The notes beneath the pieces are model-generated. The model made no database searches. It was given only the letters and a program-made list of their open reading frames with translations, and was not told the origin of the DNA. From contig CAKZRQ010000016.1 in NCBI GenBank assembly GCA_937146645.1, forward strand, positions 124,001 to 188,000: a stretch of DNA of 64,000 bases, in the 5' to 3' direction. Below are positions 16,897 to 26,071 of the stretch, piece after piece; position 1 is the first letter of the stretch, and the number at the start of each line of letters is the position of its first letter. Source of the stretch: an uncultured Cyclobacteriaceae bacterium (GTDB taxonomy: Bacteria > Bacteroidota > Bacteroidia > Cytophagales > Cyclobacteriaceae). The position numbers and the translations under genes are program-made.

Positions 16897-18198
16897 TTAG
16901 CTAACGTATTCTTCCTGAAGCTCTCCTTCCGTGCTGGCTACTACCGAGCAGACTGTTGCATCTCCAGTTACGTTAACGGCTGTTCTAAACATGTCCAAGA
17001 TTCTGTCTGGAGCTAGAATTAGGGCTATTCCTGCAGCGGGCACTGCTATGGATTCCAACACGATGATCAGCATAATCAATCCTGCCCCCGGAACTCCTGC
17101 TGATCCAATGGATGCCAGCGTAGCAGTCAAAACTATCATTAGCTGCTGAGTGATACTCAAATCCATACCCAACGCTTGGGCAATAAAAACAGCTGCCACG
17201 CCTTGGTAAAGGCTGGTCCCATCCATGTTGACGGTAGCTCCAAGAGGTAAAACGAAGCTTGATACTTCCTCCGAAACCCCAAGCTCCTCTTCCACTTGTT
17301 TCATGGTAACAGGCAAGGTTGCTGAACTTGAACTGGTAGAAAACGCGAGCAGCTGAGCAGGTCGGATAGATTTGAAAAATTTCAGGTAAGGTATCTTCGT
17401 GAAGATTTTGAGGATGGATGGGTATACCACCAAAATCATAAACATCAAGCCTCCCACTACCACAAGGCTATACTTTAGTAGGGCTAAAAGAAGCGCAAAG
17501 GCAGAATCTGGATTATCACCTGCTATTTCCACGATCAAAGCAGCCATTAGAGCAAAAACGCCAAATGGGGCGATCATCATGATGAAATTCACAATCTGAA
17601 TAATCACATCATTGAAACCATCAAAAAAGGCGATCACTGGATTGGCCTTTTCTTTTGGGATTTTCAGCAAAGCCACTCCAATCAAAATAGCAAAGAATAC
17701 CACTTGAAGCATGGCTCCATTATCCGTAGTGGCTTGAAAGAAGTTTGGAGGAACGATATCTACCAAAGGCTGCAAAGGGCCTTGTTCCTGAACTGCTTGT
17801 GCAGCACCCACTCGGCTTCCCGCATCACCTTCATACATACTCATGAGGTTTTCCCTTGTTTCCTGCGGGAGACTTTTACCGGGCTGGAAAACATTCACCA
17901 TCAGTAGTCCCATGGTTACCGCCAGCACGGTGGTACAGAGATAAATGCCAATGGTTTTACCCCCGATTCTACTCAGCTTGGAGATATCGCCAAGGTTTGA
18001 TACGCCCACAATTAGCGACGCCAAAACAAGAGGAACAGCTATCATTTTCAGGGAATTGATGAAAATGGTCCCTATGGGCTTGATGTAATCAATGGTGAAA
18101 GAATTTGGAATAGCCGTAAAGATCACCACCAGACCAAATGCAAGTCCCAAGACCAGACCAATGATAATTTGCGTATGTAATGGGATTTTTTTGAACAT
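16897..18198 (-). CDS. Dicarboxylate/amino acid:cation symporter (DAACS family)
   Basis: 433 residues, GltP/DctA fold with eight helices and two hairpins. The serine-rich hairpin AFSTSSSSATLPVTM, the NMDGTSLYQG motif with the sodium-binding residues, and GSAGVPGAGL are all present. It takes up glutamate, aspartate or C4-dicarboxylates with Na+ or H+. It follows aroC by 18 bases on the same strand, but there is no clear functional link. Confidence 0.92.
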   Translation of the reverse strand: MFKKIPLHTQIIIGLVLGLAFGLVVIFTAIPNSFTIDYIKPIGTIFINSLKMIAVPLVLASLIVGVSNLGDISKLSRIGGKTIGIYLCTTVLAVTMGLLMVNVFQPGKSLPQETRENLMSMYEGDAGSRVGAAQAVQEQGPLQPLVDIVPPNFFQATTDNGAMLQVVFFAILIGVALLKIPKEKANPVIAFFDGFNDVIIQIVNFIMMIAPFGVFALMAALIVEIAGDNPDSAFALLLALLKYSLVVVGGLMFMILVVYPSILKIFTKIPYLKFFKSIRPAQLLAFSTSSSSATLPVTMKQVEEELGVSEEVSSFVLPLGATVNMDGTSLYQGVAAVFIAQALGMDLSITQQLMIVLTATLASIGSAGVPGAGLIMLIIVLESIAVPAAGIALILAPDRILDMFRTAVNVTGDATVCSVVASTEGELQEEYVS

Positions 18199-18216
18199 CT
18201 CTTGCTGTTTGGTGAA

Positions 18217-19293
18217 TTACAGTTTATTGCTTTTTGCCAACAAAATATAATCGGCTATGACTAAGGCCGCCATGGCTTCCACGATCGGCACGGCCCTCGG
18301 AACCACGCATGGATCGTGTCGTCCTTTTCCAGAGACCGTGACTTCCTCACCGGATTCATTCACGGATTGCTGGTCCTGCATGATGGTGGCTACTGGTTTG
18401 AAGGCGACATTGAAATAGATATCCTCTCCATTTGAAATACCTCCCTGAATACCTCCAGAATGATTTGTAGTGGTTTTAGTTTTTCCATCTTCCTGCACGA
18501 AGGAGTCATTGTGTTCGGAGCCTTTCATTTTGACTCCGTCAAAGCCACTTCCGTACTCGAAACCCTTTACGGCATTGATACTCAGCATCGCCTTGCCCAG
18601 CTCCGCATGAAGCCGATCAAAAACAGGTTCTCCAATTCCAGCGGGTGTGTTCTGAATCACACAGGTGACTATGCCTCCAATGGTGTCTCGATTCTTTCTA
18701 ACGGAATCAATAAGAGTAATCATCTCCTCTGCCGTGTCGGGATCGGGACATCTCACAATATTTTCTTCCGCCTTGGCCAGATCCATTTCGGTATAGTTTT
18801 TTGACAAGGTCAAATCACCTACCTGAGAAACGTAAGCATTGATTGAAACTCCATAATGCTCCAGAAGCTGCTTTGCGATAGCTCCTGCGGCCACTCTGGC
18901 AGCAGTCTCACGAGCGCTGGATCGTCCGCCACCTCGATAATCGCGAATTCCGTACTTGGCGAAATAGGTGAAATCCGCATGTGATGGACGGAATTTATCC
19001 GCAATGTGGGAATAATCTTTACTCTTTTGATCGGAGTTTGGGATGACAATTCCGATGGGTGTCCCTGTGGTTAATCCTTCGAAAACTCCCGAGAGAATTT
19101 GAATGTCGTCCTCCTCTTTTCTTTGGGTGGTGATTTTTGATTGGCCTGGCTTTCTTCGCTGCATTTCTAGCCAGATTTTGTCCTCATCTAGCATCAGTCC
19201 AGCAGGACAACCTTCTATAATCACACCTAAAGCTTTGCCGTGAGATTCACCGAAAGTGGTGATCTTGAAAAGCTTACCGAAAGAATTTCCCAT
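18217..19293 (-). CDS. aroC: Chorismate synthase
   Basis: 358 residues, full length. [18 protein letters not shown] at the N-terminus, [23 protein letters not shown] and [14 protein letters not shown] are the family signatures with FMN- and EPSP-binding arginines. It makes chorismate from EPSP, last step of the shikimate pathway. Its ATG overlaps the BatD stop as TAATG, so translation is coupled although the functions differ. Confidence 0.96.
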   Translation of the reverse strand: MGNSFGKLFKITTFGESHGKALGVIIEGCPAGLMLDEDKIWLEMQRRKPGQSKITTQRKEEDDIQILSGVFEGLTTGTPIGIVIPNSDQKSKDYSHIADKFRPSHADFTYFAKYGIRDYRGGGRSSARETAARVAAGAIAKQLLEHYGVSINAYVSQVGDLTLSKNYTEMDLAKAEENIVRCPDPDTAEEMITLIDSVRKNRDTIGGIVTCVIQNTPAGIGEPVFDRLHAELGKAMLSINAVKGFEYGSGFDGVKMKGSEHNDSFVQEDGKTKTTTNHSGGIQGGISNGEDIYFNVAFKPVATIMQDQQSVNESGEEVTVSGKGRHDPCVVPRAVPIVEAMAALVIADYILLAKSNKL

Positions 19294-20741
19294 TATTTTC
19301 TCCGAATTATCAATACGACCAACATGATCACTGCTAGCAGCAGCAAAGCGTTAATCGCCGCGGCAAAATAGTACTTATATTCCTCGTTTAAAAACTTGTT
19401 ATCCTCGATGGCTATGCGGTCATAAATTCCGCCTAGACGTAGATTGGAGATGGATTGATTTACTTTTGAATCACCACTTACGAGAATTTTAGCGGACGAT
19501 TTCAAGGTGTCATAAACTTCCCTTTTTGGGTCAAAATAAATCCATTCGAATTGATCCGCCAGATCATATTCCCCCGCCTCATTTATGGTGATGTAGTAAT
19601 TGAATTCTTTGATTCCTGATACTCGCCCATATCCTCGATTGATTTGCTGTCGAACGTTCGGATCATACGTGGTGAGGTTAGGAACTGAAAGGCTCTCCGG
19701 AGGAGAAATTGAATTGATATTTCCGGTTCCACTGATCCCAAAACTATAATCAAAGCCCTGTCCGGTCTTCACAGAAACTTCGTCGATATTTTCTCGAAGC
19801 TGGAAATCGCCCACGCTGACCTCATTCTTTAATGGATGTGGCGGCAGCGGTTTTACGGTAATGGTTTTCGGCGCTGAATAGAATGTCTTGATATCCTCCT
19901 GCCTATTCGCGCCAAAGAAACTTGGATTCTTGGCTACCTTATATTTTATCATATCCCAAGCGATGGAAGGGATATTGATTTCTCCTTCGGAAAAAGGAAA
20001 GAAGGTGGCTTCATAAACCTTGTATCGCGTCCACTGTTTTCCACCAAAATTCACCTTCTCAGGCTCGATATTGGTAATGTTGAAATTCTCTTCCCAAACG
20101 TTTTTAGGCTTAATTTCTTTAAGAATCTTATCTAATTGCTGACCGGGCTCATAAAACTGAAATGGGGCCTGATTGTCCTCCGACATATAAAATGCCAGAT
20201 TCATGGTAAAGCCTTCTCCAGCGTAGATTTCCTCTTTGTCCACGGTTACCCCAAAGAAGGCATCGTCTTCCATTTCTATATATTCAGGTTCTGTAGCTGG
20301 GGATCTGGAGAAAAAGTCTGAAAAGGGATCATTTGGATTAGATCGGAATCCTTGACTTGATACAGCTTCGGTGACTGTGATTTGCTGCCCAGGGGAAGAG
20401 TATTCACTTCCATTGATTTCTATGGTGAAGGGAGCCAAAGTGGTAGTCCCTTCCTGAAGAGGTCTATAATACTGAATGAAACTATTCGAACTCGTCATCT
20501 GACCATTGATAAGATTCATGGAAGATGACTGAGAAACTCCCTGCTTCTGAAATCCCGGAATATCTGGAAATTCCGCATTCGATCGTATTTTTTCATTTTC
20601 CAGGGTGACTTTGATCGTGAAAGTCTCGTTAATTCCTATCTCGGTAGGGCCAAGATCGATCGTAACTTCCTGAGCCAAAAGCACTCCCGAAAAAAGAGTT
20701 AAGAAAAGCACGAAAGACGTAAGTAAATACGTTTTAAACAT
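19293..20741 (-). CDS. batD: BatD-like protein (aerotolerance operon type)
   Basis: 482 residues from ATG 20741, chosen because the signal peptide [14 protein letters not shown] to LLAQ starts there; the frame stays open 42 bases further up. The sequence shows the BatD pattern of beta-sandwich repeats ([46 protein letters not shown]), one C-terminal helix ([21 protein letters not shown]) and a short basic tail. Family members sit in the periplasm with BatA/B/C/E and MoxR. Here none of those partners is adjacent, so it is an isolated copy. Confidence 0.85.
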   Translation of the reverse strand: MFKTYLLTSFVLFLTLFSGVLLAQEVTIDLGPTEIGINETFTIKVTLENEKIRSNAEFPDIPGFQKQGVSQSSSMNLINGQMTSSNSFIQYYRPLQEGTTTLAPFTIEINGSEYSSPGQQITVTEAVSSQGFRSNPNDPFSDFFSRSPATEPEYIEMEDDAFFGVTVDKEEIYAGEGFTMNLAFYMSEDNQAPFQFYEPGQQLDKILKEIKPKNVWEENFNITNIEPEKVNFGGKQWTRYKVYEATFFPFSEGEINIPSIAWDMIKYKVAKNPSFFGANRQEDIKTFYSAPKTITVKPLPPHPLKNEVSVGDFQLRENIDEVSVKTGQGFDYSFGISGTGNINSISPPESLSVPNLTTYDPNVRQQINRGYGRVSGIKEFNYYITINEAGEYDLADQFEWIYFDPKREVYDTLKSSAKILVSGDSKVNQSISNLRLGGIYDRIAIEDNKFLNEEYKYYFAAAINALLLLAVIMLVVLIIRRK

Positions 20742-20857
20742 GGTTGCGAAAATAGGAATAATTCTTTTTGGATTGGTCCCCAAAATAACGTAACATCTAT
20801 TGATTTGGCCTCGTAGGTCTACTTAAAATCAGTTAATAACTTTTAAACTCTTTAATT

Positions 20858-21046
20858 ATGATCGAATACGTAAAGACGATTCTTCAAAAGGTCAGCTTCA
20901 GTAAGTATTTGTTTGAAAAAGAGCTACGAAAGGGCCTTCGCTTAATCAAGCCCGATGAAGCTGAAGAATTTAAAAACTGGTGTTACCAAATGTTTGAGAG
21001 GCTCCATGGAGCGATTCTCAATCGGTATTTCAAACCTGCTATTTAG
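20858..21046 (+). CDS. Small conserved-type protein of unknown function
   Basis: 62 residues, mostly helical and basic-acidic mixed (FEKELRKGLRLIKPDEAEEFKNW), with no signal peptide or helix in the membrane. A strong terminator directly downstream and a good start support a real gene. I do not know the family beyond similar small Cytophagales proteins. Confidence 0.65.
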   Translation: MIEYVKTILQKVSFSKYLFEKELRKGLRLIKPDEAEEFKNWCYQMFERLHGAILNRYFKPAI

Positions 21047-21051
21047 AACCT

Positions 21052-21082
21052 ATCCCCGATCGAAAGATTGGGGATTTTTTTT
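21052..21082 (+). terminator. Intrinsic terminator with GAAA tetraloop
   Basis: A 10-bp stem with one G-U pair (ATCCCCGATC / GATTGGGGAT) closes a GAAA loop and is followed by eight T. Confidence 0.9.
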
Positions 21083-21111
21083 GACCGAATAGGTCAAGTC
21101 AATATTGACTT
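21081..21111. promoter_or_regulatory. Cluster of inverted TTGAC/GTCAA half-sites
   Basis: TTGACC-GAATA-GGTCAA (21081-21097) is followed by the perfect palindrome AAGTCAATATTGACTT (21096-21111). Four half-sites thus lie within 31 bases, directly upstream of the promoter of the nucleotidyltransferase gene. It looks like a dimer or tetramer operator; the regulator is unknown. Confidence 0.5.
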
Positions 21112-21117
21112 AAATCC

Positions 21118-21147
21118 TTGGCTTGGTGGATAATTGATTTAATTTTG
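21118..21147 (+). promoter_or_regulatory. Bacteroidota-type promoter
   Basis: TTG at 21118-21120, exactly 19 bases, then TAATTTTG at 21140-21147. This matches the TTG/TAnnTTTG consensus in sequence and spacing. AAAGGAAA follows before ATG 21170. Confidence 0.7.
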
Positions 21148-21169
21148 CGACAAATTTTATCAAAGGAAA

Positions 21170-22072
21170 ATGAATCAGAAACCAACACTTTTAGTGCTCG
21201 CTGCCGGAATGGGAAGCAGATATGGAGGGAATAAGCAGATCGATGGCTTTGGTCCGAATGGAGAGACTATTTTGGAGTATTCCATTTTTGATGCCATCAG
21301 AGCCGGCTTCGGCAAAGTGGTGATGATTGTGAGAGAGGAAATTCTTGACGTAGCCAAGGAGAAGTTTATGCCAAAGCTGGAGGGGAAGATCGAAGTAGAA
21401 TGGGTGATTCAGTCCTTAGAAAGCTTTGTGCCGGAAGATTTGCGACAGGCAGAAAGGGTAAAGCCATTTGGTACGGCTCATGCCATGCTTTGCGCAAAAA
21501 ATGTGATCCAGGAGCCTTTCGCTGTTATCAATGCTGATGACTTCTATGGAAAAGAGGCCTTCGAAGTTCTTGGAAAATTCCTTTCTGAAGAAGTGAATCC
21601 AAAGCTTCATGCCATGGTGGGTTATGCCATTCAGAATGTTTTATCAAAGAATGGAACCGTGAGTCGTGGGGTTTGTGAAACCAATGAAAAAGGTCAGCTG
21701 ATAGGGATGACTGAAAGAACATCCATCGCCAGAGAAGGTGAAAAGATAGTTAGCCGAGGTGAGGATGAGGAATTAGTCATCGAAGAAGGAACCCCGGTGA
21801 GTATGAATTTCTGGGGTTTCCATGGGGATGTATTCGCAGATGTTCAGCGCATGTGGGATGAATTTCTTCCTGCCAACCTGGACAACCTAAAATCTGAATT
21901 TTATATCCCGACAGTTGCCAATAATCTAATTCAGGAAGGAAAAGCAGCTTTTGAAATTTTGCCTGGCGGCAAAACCTGGTTTGGAGTAACTTATACAGAT
22001 GACAAGCCGGTCGTGATCGACTCATTAAAAAAACTTCATGAATCAGGTGAGTATCCTGAAAAGCTTTGGTAG
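21170..22072 (+). CDS. Sugar-phosphate nucleotidyltransferase-like protein
   Basis: 300 residues. The glycosyltransferase-A-type NTP-transferase signature LVLAAGMGSRYGGNKQID is at the N-terminus, with the metal-binding VINADDFYG further on and the substrate loop HAMVGYAIQNVLSKNGTVSRGVC. It probably makes an NDP-sugar from a sugar 1-phosphate; base and sugar cannot be told. Homologues in Bacteroidota are often found next to a NahK-like kinase; such a kinase is in this window at 32758 but 10 kb away. It has its own promoter and terminator. Confidence 0.85.
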   Translation: MNQKPTLLVLAAGMGSRYGGNKQIDGFGPNGETILEYSIFDAIRAGFGKVVMIVREEILDVAKEKFMPKLEGKIEVEWVIQSLESFVPEDLRQAERVKPFGTAHAMLCAKNVIQEPFAVINADDFYGKEAFEVLGKFLSEEVNPKLHAMVGYAIQNVLSKNGTVSRGVCETNEKGQLIGMTERTSIAREGEKIVSRGEDEELVIEEGTPVSMNFWGFHGDVFADVQRMWDEFLPANLDNLKSEFYIPTVANNLIQEGKAAFEILPGGKTWFGVTYTDDKPVVIDSLKKLHESGEYPEKLW

Positions 22073-22095
22073 CCTACATTTGAGTTTGATTCCAT

Positions 22096-22124
22096 AAAAA
22101 TACCCTCAATTGGGTATTTTTTTT
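22096..22124 (+). terminator. Intrinsic terminator
   Basis: Ten-base arms AAAAATACCC and GGGTATTTTT, six-base loop, then more T residues, 23 bases after the nucleotidyltransferase stop. Confidence 0.85.
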
Positions 22125-22164
22125 GTCTATGAGAATTTAGAACTTATTGACTCAACGTATTTTA

Positions 22165-22425
22165 ATGGAAAGCTACCATTTATTATTGTTTGGAATTGCT
22201 GTCCTTTACCTTGTTCTGGGGCTGTTGCAAAACTGGAACGATGAGGTCTTCAAGCAGAATCGTATCTTTTATATTTTCGCTTCGCTCTGTTTACTTGTTT
22301 TGATTTGTCTGGTATGTATTTTCCCAGAGTTTACATCCAATTATTGGTGGGGAATGATATTGTTAGCCCTACCTTATTTTTATCTTCAAATTAAGATGTG
22401 GAGGCTTAAGAATAGAGTTGAGTAG
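22165..22425 (+). CDS. Small integral membrane protein, three helices
   Basis: 86 residues from ATG 22165; a TTG 18 bases upstream in frame is an alternative start. Three hydrophobic segments (LLLFGIAVLYLVLGLL, IFYIFASLCLLVLICLVCIF, WGMILLALPYFYL) cover most of the protein, ending in a basic tail. No family recognised. Confidence 0.65.
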   Translation: MESYHLLLFGIAVLYLVLGLLQNWNDEVFKQNRIFYIFASLCLLVLICLVCIFPEFTSNYWWGMILLALPYFYLQIKMWRLKNRVE

Positions 22426-22447
22426 AATGAAGAAAGAGGCTAGTTCT

Positions 22448-23548
22448 CTACATCTCCACAGCTCCAGCATTAATTGAGAAAAACCTTACCTCTGCCTCCA
22501 ACTCCTTCAGAATGGTCTCAGACCTTTCGGGCCTCGCATCGGTGAGAAATATTTGGCCGAAAGTATTTTGGGAGATTAATTGCATCAGCTGCTCGATTCG
22601 ACTGTCATCCAGTTTATCGAAAATATCATCTAGCAGAAGTAAGGGTTTCTCTCCTTTGGCTTTTTCGAAGATCTGAAACTGAGCCAACTTCAGTGCTATA
22701 ATAAATGATTTTTGCTGTCCCTGACTTCCGATTTTTCGCAAGGGATGCCCATCGATTAAAAAGTGATAGTCATCCTTATGTACGCCGGCCGCTGTGGTTT
22801 TAATCATCAGGTCACGATCACGTTTTGAATAGAAGTACTCTCCAAAGTTCTCTTCAAGGGCTTTGGTTTCGTAGCTGATTTCTACTTTTTCCTGGCCACT
22901 TGATAATTCCTCGTAGTATTTCTGCAGTAGCGGGGCTAATTCCTCTAAAAGGCTTTTTCTTCTGCTTGCAAGCCATTCACTTAAGGAAATAAGTTCTACA
23001 TCATAGCTTCCCAAAAGTGTGAAATCAGGATTACCTGTCTCAGCGAATCTTTTTAGCAGGGCATTTCTTTGCTTTAAGAAGTTATGATAGCGGATCAGCT
23101 TTTGTAAATACTCATGATCCAGCTGAGAAATAAGCCCATCGAAAAACTTTCTTCTACCCTCACTTCCTCCTCGAATCAAATCTGTGTCATCCGGAGCGAT
23201 CAAAACCAGAGGAATTGTACCGACATGCTCAGAGTTTTTTGCCATAGGATTCTCATCCTGAAAAATGGTCTTTTTCTTGCCCAGCTCCATGGTACATCTC
23301 ACGTCGAGGTTTTGTCGGGATAATTCAAAGCTACCCTTGATAGTAAAAAACGGCTGCTCATGCAGGACGTTCAGGGTGTCGCTCGATTGGATAGCACTTT
23401 TGGTCAAAGAGAGGTAGTGAATCGCATCAAGGATGGTGGTTTTTCCACTTCCATTTAGCCCAACGATACAATTGATTTCTTCCGAAAACTGAAGCTTGGA
23501 TTTTTGGTGATTTTTGAAATTGATTAGCTCCAAAGACTTCAGGTGCAT
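22448..23548 (-). CDS. recF: DNA replication and repair protein RecF
   Basis: 366 residues. N-terminal LKSLELINFKNHQKSKL and Walker A GLNGSGKT (residues 30-37) with QQKSFIIALKLAQF as the ABC signature region and LLLLDDIFDKLD as Walker B. This is the RecF layout, an SMC-like ATPase that loads RecA at gaps. It is not next to dnaA/dnaN as in classical operons. It is divergent from pdhA. Confidence 0.93.
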   Translation of the reverse strand: MHLKSLELINFKNHQKSKLQFSEEINCIVGLNGSGKTTILDAIHYLSLTKSAIQSSDTLNVLHEQPFFTIKGSFELSRQNLDVRCTMELGKKKTIFQDENPMAKNSEHVGTIPLVLIAPDDTDLIRGGSEGRRKFFDGLISQLDHEYLQKLIRYHNFLKQRNALLKRFAETGNPDFTLLGSYDVELISLSEWLASRRKSLLEELAPLLQKYYEELSSGQEKVEISYETKALEENFGEYFYSKRDRDLMIKTTAAGVHKDDYHFLIDGHPLRKIGSQGQQKSFIIALKLAQFQIFEKAKGEKPLLLLDDIFDKLDDSRIEQLMQLISQNTFGQIFLTDARPERSETILKELEAEVRFFSINAGAVEM

Positions 23549-23598
23549 CTGCGAGTTTAATTATTTGAGGGCTACCCTTTTTTTTAGGTCGGGTTGAT

Positions 23599-23606
23599 TA
23601 TATTTG
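23599..23606 (+). promoter_or_regulatory. -7 element TATATTTG of pdhA
   Basis: TATATTTG matches TAnnTTTG, giving a leader of about 30 bases to ATG 23640. At -33 there is TTT rather than TTG. Confidence 0.5.
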
Positions 23607-23639
23607 AGGCCTAAAAATAGCAAATTTGATCTGTTAGAT

Positions 23640-24659
23640 ATGGCAAAAAGACGGACAACAGCGAAAGCAAAAGCGAAATATTCAAAAGAGACCTATGCCT
23701 TTTGGTATGAGAGCATGCTCTTGATGAGAAGGTTTGAGGAGAAGGCTGGGCAGCTATATGGCCAGCAAAAAATCCGGGGTTTCTGTCACCTTTATATTGG
23801 TCAGGAAGCTTGTGCTGCTGGCGCAATCACTGCTCTTGAGAAGGATGACAAGTGGATCACCGCCTATCGAGATCACGCACATCCGCTAGGATTGGGAACT
23901 GATCCTGGTGCTGTTATGGCTGAGCTTTTTGGCAAAGCCACCGGTACGACCAAAGGTAAGGGTGGTTCCATGCACATTTTTGACAAGGAGAGAAATTTCA
24001 TGGGAGGCCATGGTATCGTAGGAGCTCAGGTTCCTATGGGACTAGGTATTGGCTTTGCCGAAAAATATAAAGGCACTAAGAACCTATGCATCTGTCACAT
24101 GGGTGATGGTGCTGTAAGACAAGGAGCTGTTCATGAAGCATTCAACCTTGCGATGCTTTACAAGACCCCGGTGATTTTCGTTATCGAGAATAATGGCTAT
24201 GCCATGGGGACCTCGGTGGAGAGGACTTCAAATGTAACTGAGCTTTATCAGGTTGGTGAGTCTTATGACATGCCAGCATTCCCTGTGGATGGGATGAATG
24301 TGGAGGCTATTCATGAAGCCGTAGCTGAGGCTGCTGAAAGAGCCAGACGAGGCGATGGACCCACGCTTCTTGAATTCAGAACGTACAGATATAAGGGGCA
24401 TTCCATGTCGGATCCTCAGAAGTACCGAACCAAGGAAGAAGTCGAAGAATACAAGCAGCGCGATCCAATCGAGCAAGTGCTTGGAACCATCCGTGATAAT
24501 AAGATCATGTCGGAAGATGAGATCAATGAAGTGATTGCCCGAGTGAAGCAGCAAGTAGCTGATGCTGTGAAGTTTGCGGAAGAATCTCCATGGCCTGATG
24601 GTCAGGCAGCCTTCGAGGATGTTTACGTTCAGGAGGACTATCCGTTTACCATGGAATAG
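23640..24659 (+). CDS. pdhA: Pyruvate dehydrogenase E1 component, alpha subunit
   Basis: 339 residues from ATG 23640; an in-frame ATG-like start 36 bases upstream lies inside the promoter region. The thiamine diphosphate motif GDGAVRQGAVHEAFN ... NNGYAMGTS is complete, with MLLMRRFEEKAGQLYGQQKIRGFCHLYIGQEA at the start and the phosphorylation-loop-like YRYKGHSMSDPQKYRTKEE. It decarboxylates pyruvate with the beta subunit, which is not adjacent. The PDH E2 and E1 beta genes must be elsewhere, a common arrangement in Cytophagales. Confidence 0.93.
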   Translation: MAKRRTTAKAKAKYSKETYAFWYESMLLMRRFEEKAGQLYGQQKIRGFCHLYIGQEACAAGAITALEKDDKWITAYRDHAHPLGLGTDPGAVMAELFGKATGTTKGKGGSMHIFDKERNFMGGHGIVGAQVPMGLGIGFAEKYKGTKNLCICHMGDGAVRQGAVHEAFNLAMLYKTPVIFVIENNGYAMGTSVERTSNVTELYQVGESYDMPAFPVDGMNVEAIHEAVAEAAERARRGDGPTLLEFRTYRYKGHSMSDPQKYRTKEEVEEYKQRDPIEQVLGTIRDNKIMSEDEINEVIARVKQQVADAVKFAEESPWPDGQAAFEDVYVQEDYPFTME

Positions 24660-24679
24660 TCTTAAAAAATCAAAAAAAA

Positions 24680-24715
24680 AGCCATGGAGCAGCGCTTTGC
24701 TTCATGGCTTTTTTA
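24680..24715 (+). terminator. Intrinsic terminator
   Basis: A 12-base stem with one wobble pair (AGCCATGGAGCA / TGCTTCATGGCT), loop GCGCTT, then a T run follows pdhA. Confidence 0.9.
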
Positions 24716-24721
24716 TTTGTC

Positions 24722-24751
24722 TTTGAGGTATTTATAAAAACCGTATATTTG
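24722..24751 (+). promoter_or_regulatory. Bacteroidota-type promoter
   Basis: TTTG at 24722-24725, 18 bases, then TATATTTG at 24744-24751. ATG 24771 follows 20 bases later. Confidence 0.7.
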
Positions 24752-24770
24752 CGGCTGAAATTTGAGTAGC

Positions 24771-25484
24771 ATGGCAACTAAAAGAAGCAGAAAGAAGCAA
24801 CACGACCCAGCGAATGACCTACTGGAGAACCCAGCAGAGATTGCCGAGAGATTGGGACGTGGTGAAGAATTTGTAAAGAATAATAGCAAAATACTTAGTG
24901 CGGTTTTGGGTGTTGGAATCCTTGCAATTGCAGTGATTTTATACTTCCAGATCAACGAGCAGAATCAGAATTCAAACGCTCAGGAAGATATGTTCCAAGC
25001 GGTTTATTTCTTCGAGCAGGATAGTGTTCAGTTCGCACTAAATGGCGACGGAATTAACGCTGGTTTCTTGCAAATTGTAGATGATTATAAAGGTACGGAC
25101 GCTGCTAATCTTGCGCACTATTACATTGGTTCTATTTACATGAGTGAGCTGAACTTCACAGATGCTTTGACTCATCTAGAGCAGTTTTCTTCTGATGATT
25201 ATTTAGTGCAGGCCAAAGCTTATTCCTTAATTGGCGATGCTAATCTCGAGCTAGGAAATACTCAGGAAGCGATCTCAAATTATGAGAAGGCTGCTGACTA
25301 CCAAGACGACAAATATTTTACTCCAAAGTATCTTTCAAAGCTAGCCATCGCCTATGAAGAGGCTGGACAGCTTGATGATGCAATAGCTGCATACCAGAGG
25401 ATTGAAGATGAATTCTTCGAGTCTTTTGAGTTTGCGGGAGCACGAAAACATAAAGCTAGACTTGAAGGTCTTGCTTCTAACTAA
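24771..25484 (+). CDS. YfgM-like tetratricopeptide repeat membrane protein
   Basis: 237 residues from ATG 24771. A basic N-terminus (KRSRKKQHD), a cytoplasmic helix, one membrane helix (ILSAVLGVGILAIAVILYF), then periplasmic tetratricopeptide repeats (AYSLIGDANLELGNTQEAISNYEKA, LSKLAIAYEEAGQLDDAIAAYQRI). This layout is that of YfgM/ancillary SecYEG translocon subunits, which help hand exported proteins to periplasmic chaperones. It has its own promoter and terminator and sits upstream of ribH, as often in Cytophagales. Confidence 0.82.
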   Translation: MATKRSRKKQHDPANDLLENPAEIAERLGRGEEFVKNNSKILSAVLGVGILAIAVILYFQINEQNQNSNAQEDMFQAVYFFEQDSVQFALNGDGINAGFLQIVDDYKGTDAANLAHYYIGSIYMSELNFTDALTHLEQFSSDDYLVQAKAYSLIGDANLELGNTQEAISNYEKAADYQDDKYFTPKYLSKLAIAYEEAGQLDDAIAAYQRIEDEFFESFEFAGARKHKARLEGLASN

Positions 25485-25510
25485 TTGAGTGATTTTATCA
25501 CAATGAGTAA

Positions 25511-25541
25511 AGAGTAAGGCGTGCGTCTTACTCTTTTTTTG
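25511..25541 (+). terminator. Intrinsic terminator
   Basis: AGAGTAAGGC pairs with GTCTTACTCT (one G-U pair) around loop GTGC, followed by a T run. Confidence 0.85.
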
Positions 25542-25563
25542 TTTAAAAATAAAAATTCCTGAA

Positions 25564-26040
25564 ATGGCAACTTCACAAAAAAATCTTAGCGATCATTCCT
25601 CAAAAAACATCACCGATGTGAGCAAGAAGACCTTTGCCATCATAGTTTCAGAGTGGAACGAAGAGGTGACAGAATCCCTTTACTCTGGCGCATATCAAAC
25701 TCTTCTTGACCATGGTGTTGAGAAAGAAAATATCATTCGGAAAAACGTACCAGGCTCATTCGAGCTTTCGCTTGCTTCGCAATGGATGGCAAGTGATTCA
25801 AACATAGATGCTGTCATTTGTCTTGGATGTGTAATTCAGGGGGAGACTAAGCACTTCGATTTTATCTGTGATGCGGTGGCTAATGGAATTACGAATGTGA
25901 GTTTGAAGTATAACAAGCCAGTGATTTTTGGTGTGCTCACACCAAATACACAACAACAGGCTCTTGATCGCGCTGGTGGAAAGCATGGCAACAAAGGCGA
26001 TGAGGCCGCGATTACTGCCATCAAAATGCTCGGATTTTAA
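25564..26040 (+). CDS. ribH: 6,7-dimethyl-8-ribityllumazine synthase
   Basis: 158 residues, full length. IIVSEWNEEVTESLYSGA, VPGSFELSLASQWM, CLGCVIQGETKHFDFICDAVANGI with the catalytic histidine, and PVIFGVLTPNTQQQALDRAGG are the lumazine synthase motifs. It condenses ribulose-derived dihydroxybutanone phosphate with the amino-uracil in riboflavin synthesis and forms icosahedral or pentameric shells. No other rib gene is adjacent and no FMN riboswitch was seen upstream. Confidence 0.95.
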   Translation: MATSQKNLSDHSSKNITDVSKKTFAIIVSEWNEEVTESLYSGAYQTLLDHGVEKENIIRKNVPGSFELSLASQWMASDSNIDAVICLGCVIQGETKHFDFICDAVANGITNVSLKYNKPVIFGVLTPNTQQQALDRAGGKHGNKGDEAAITAIKMLGF

Positions 26041-26071
26041 TCATCCACCCACCTATAAAGCTTTTTAACTT

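Noticed and set aside
25485-25563. Possible FMN riboswitch upstream of ribH
   Set aside because: The gap is only 79 bases and holds a simple terminator; conserved RFN elements are absent.
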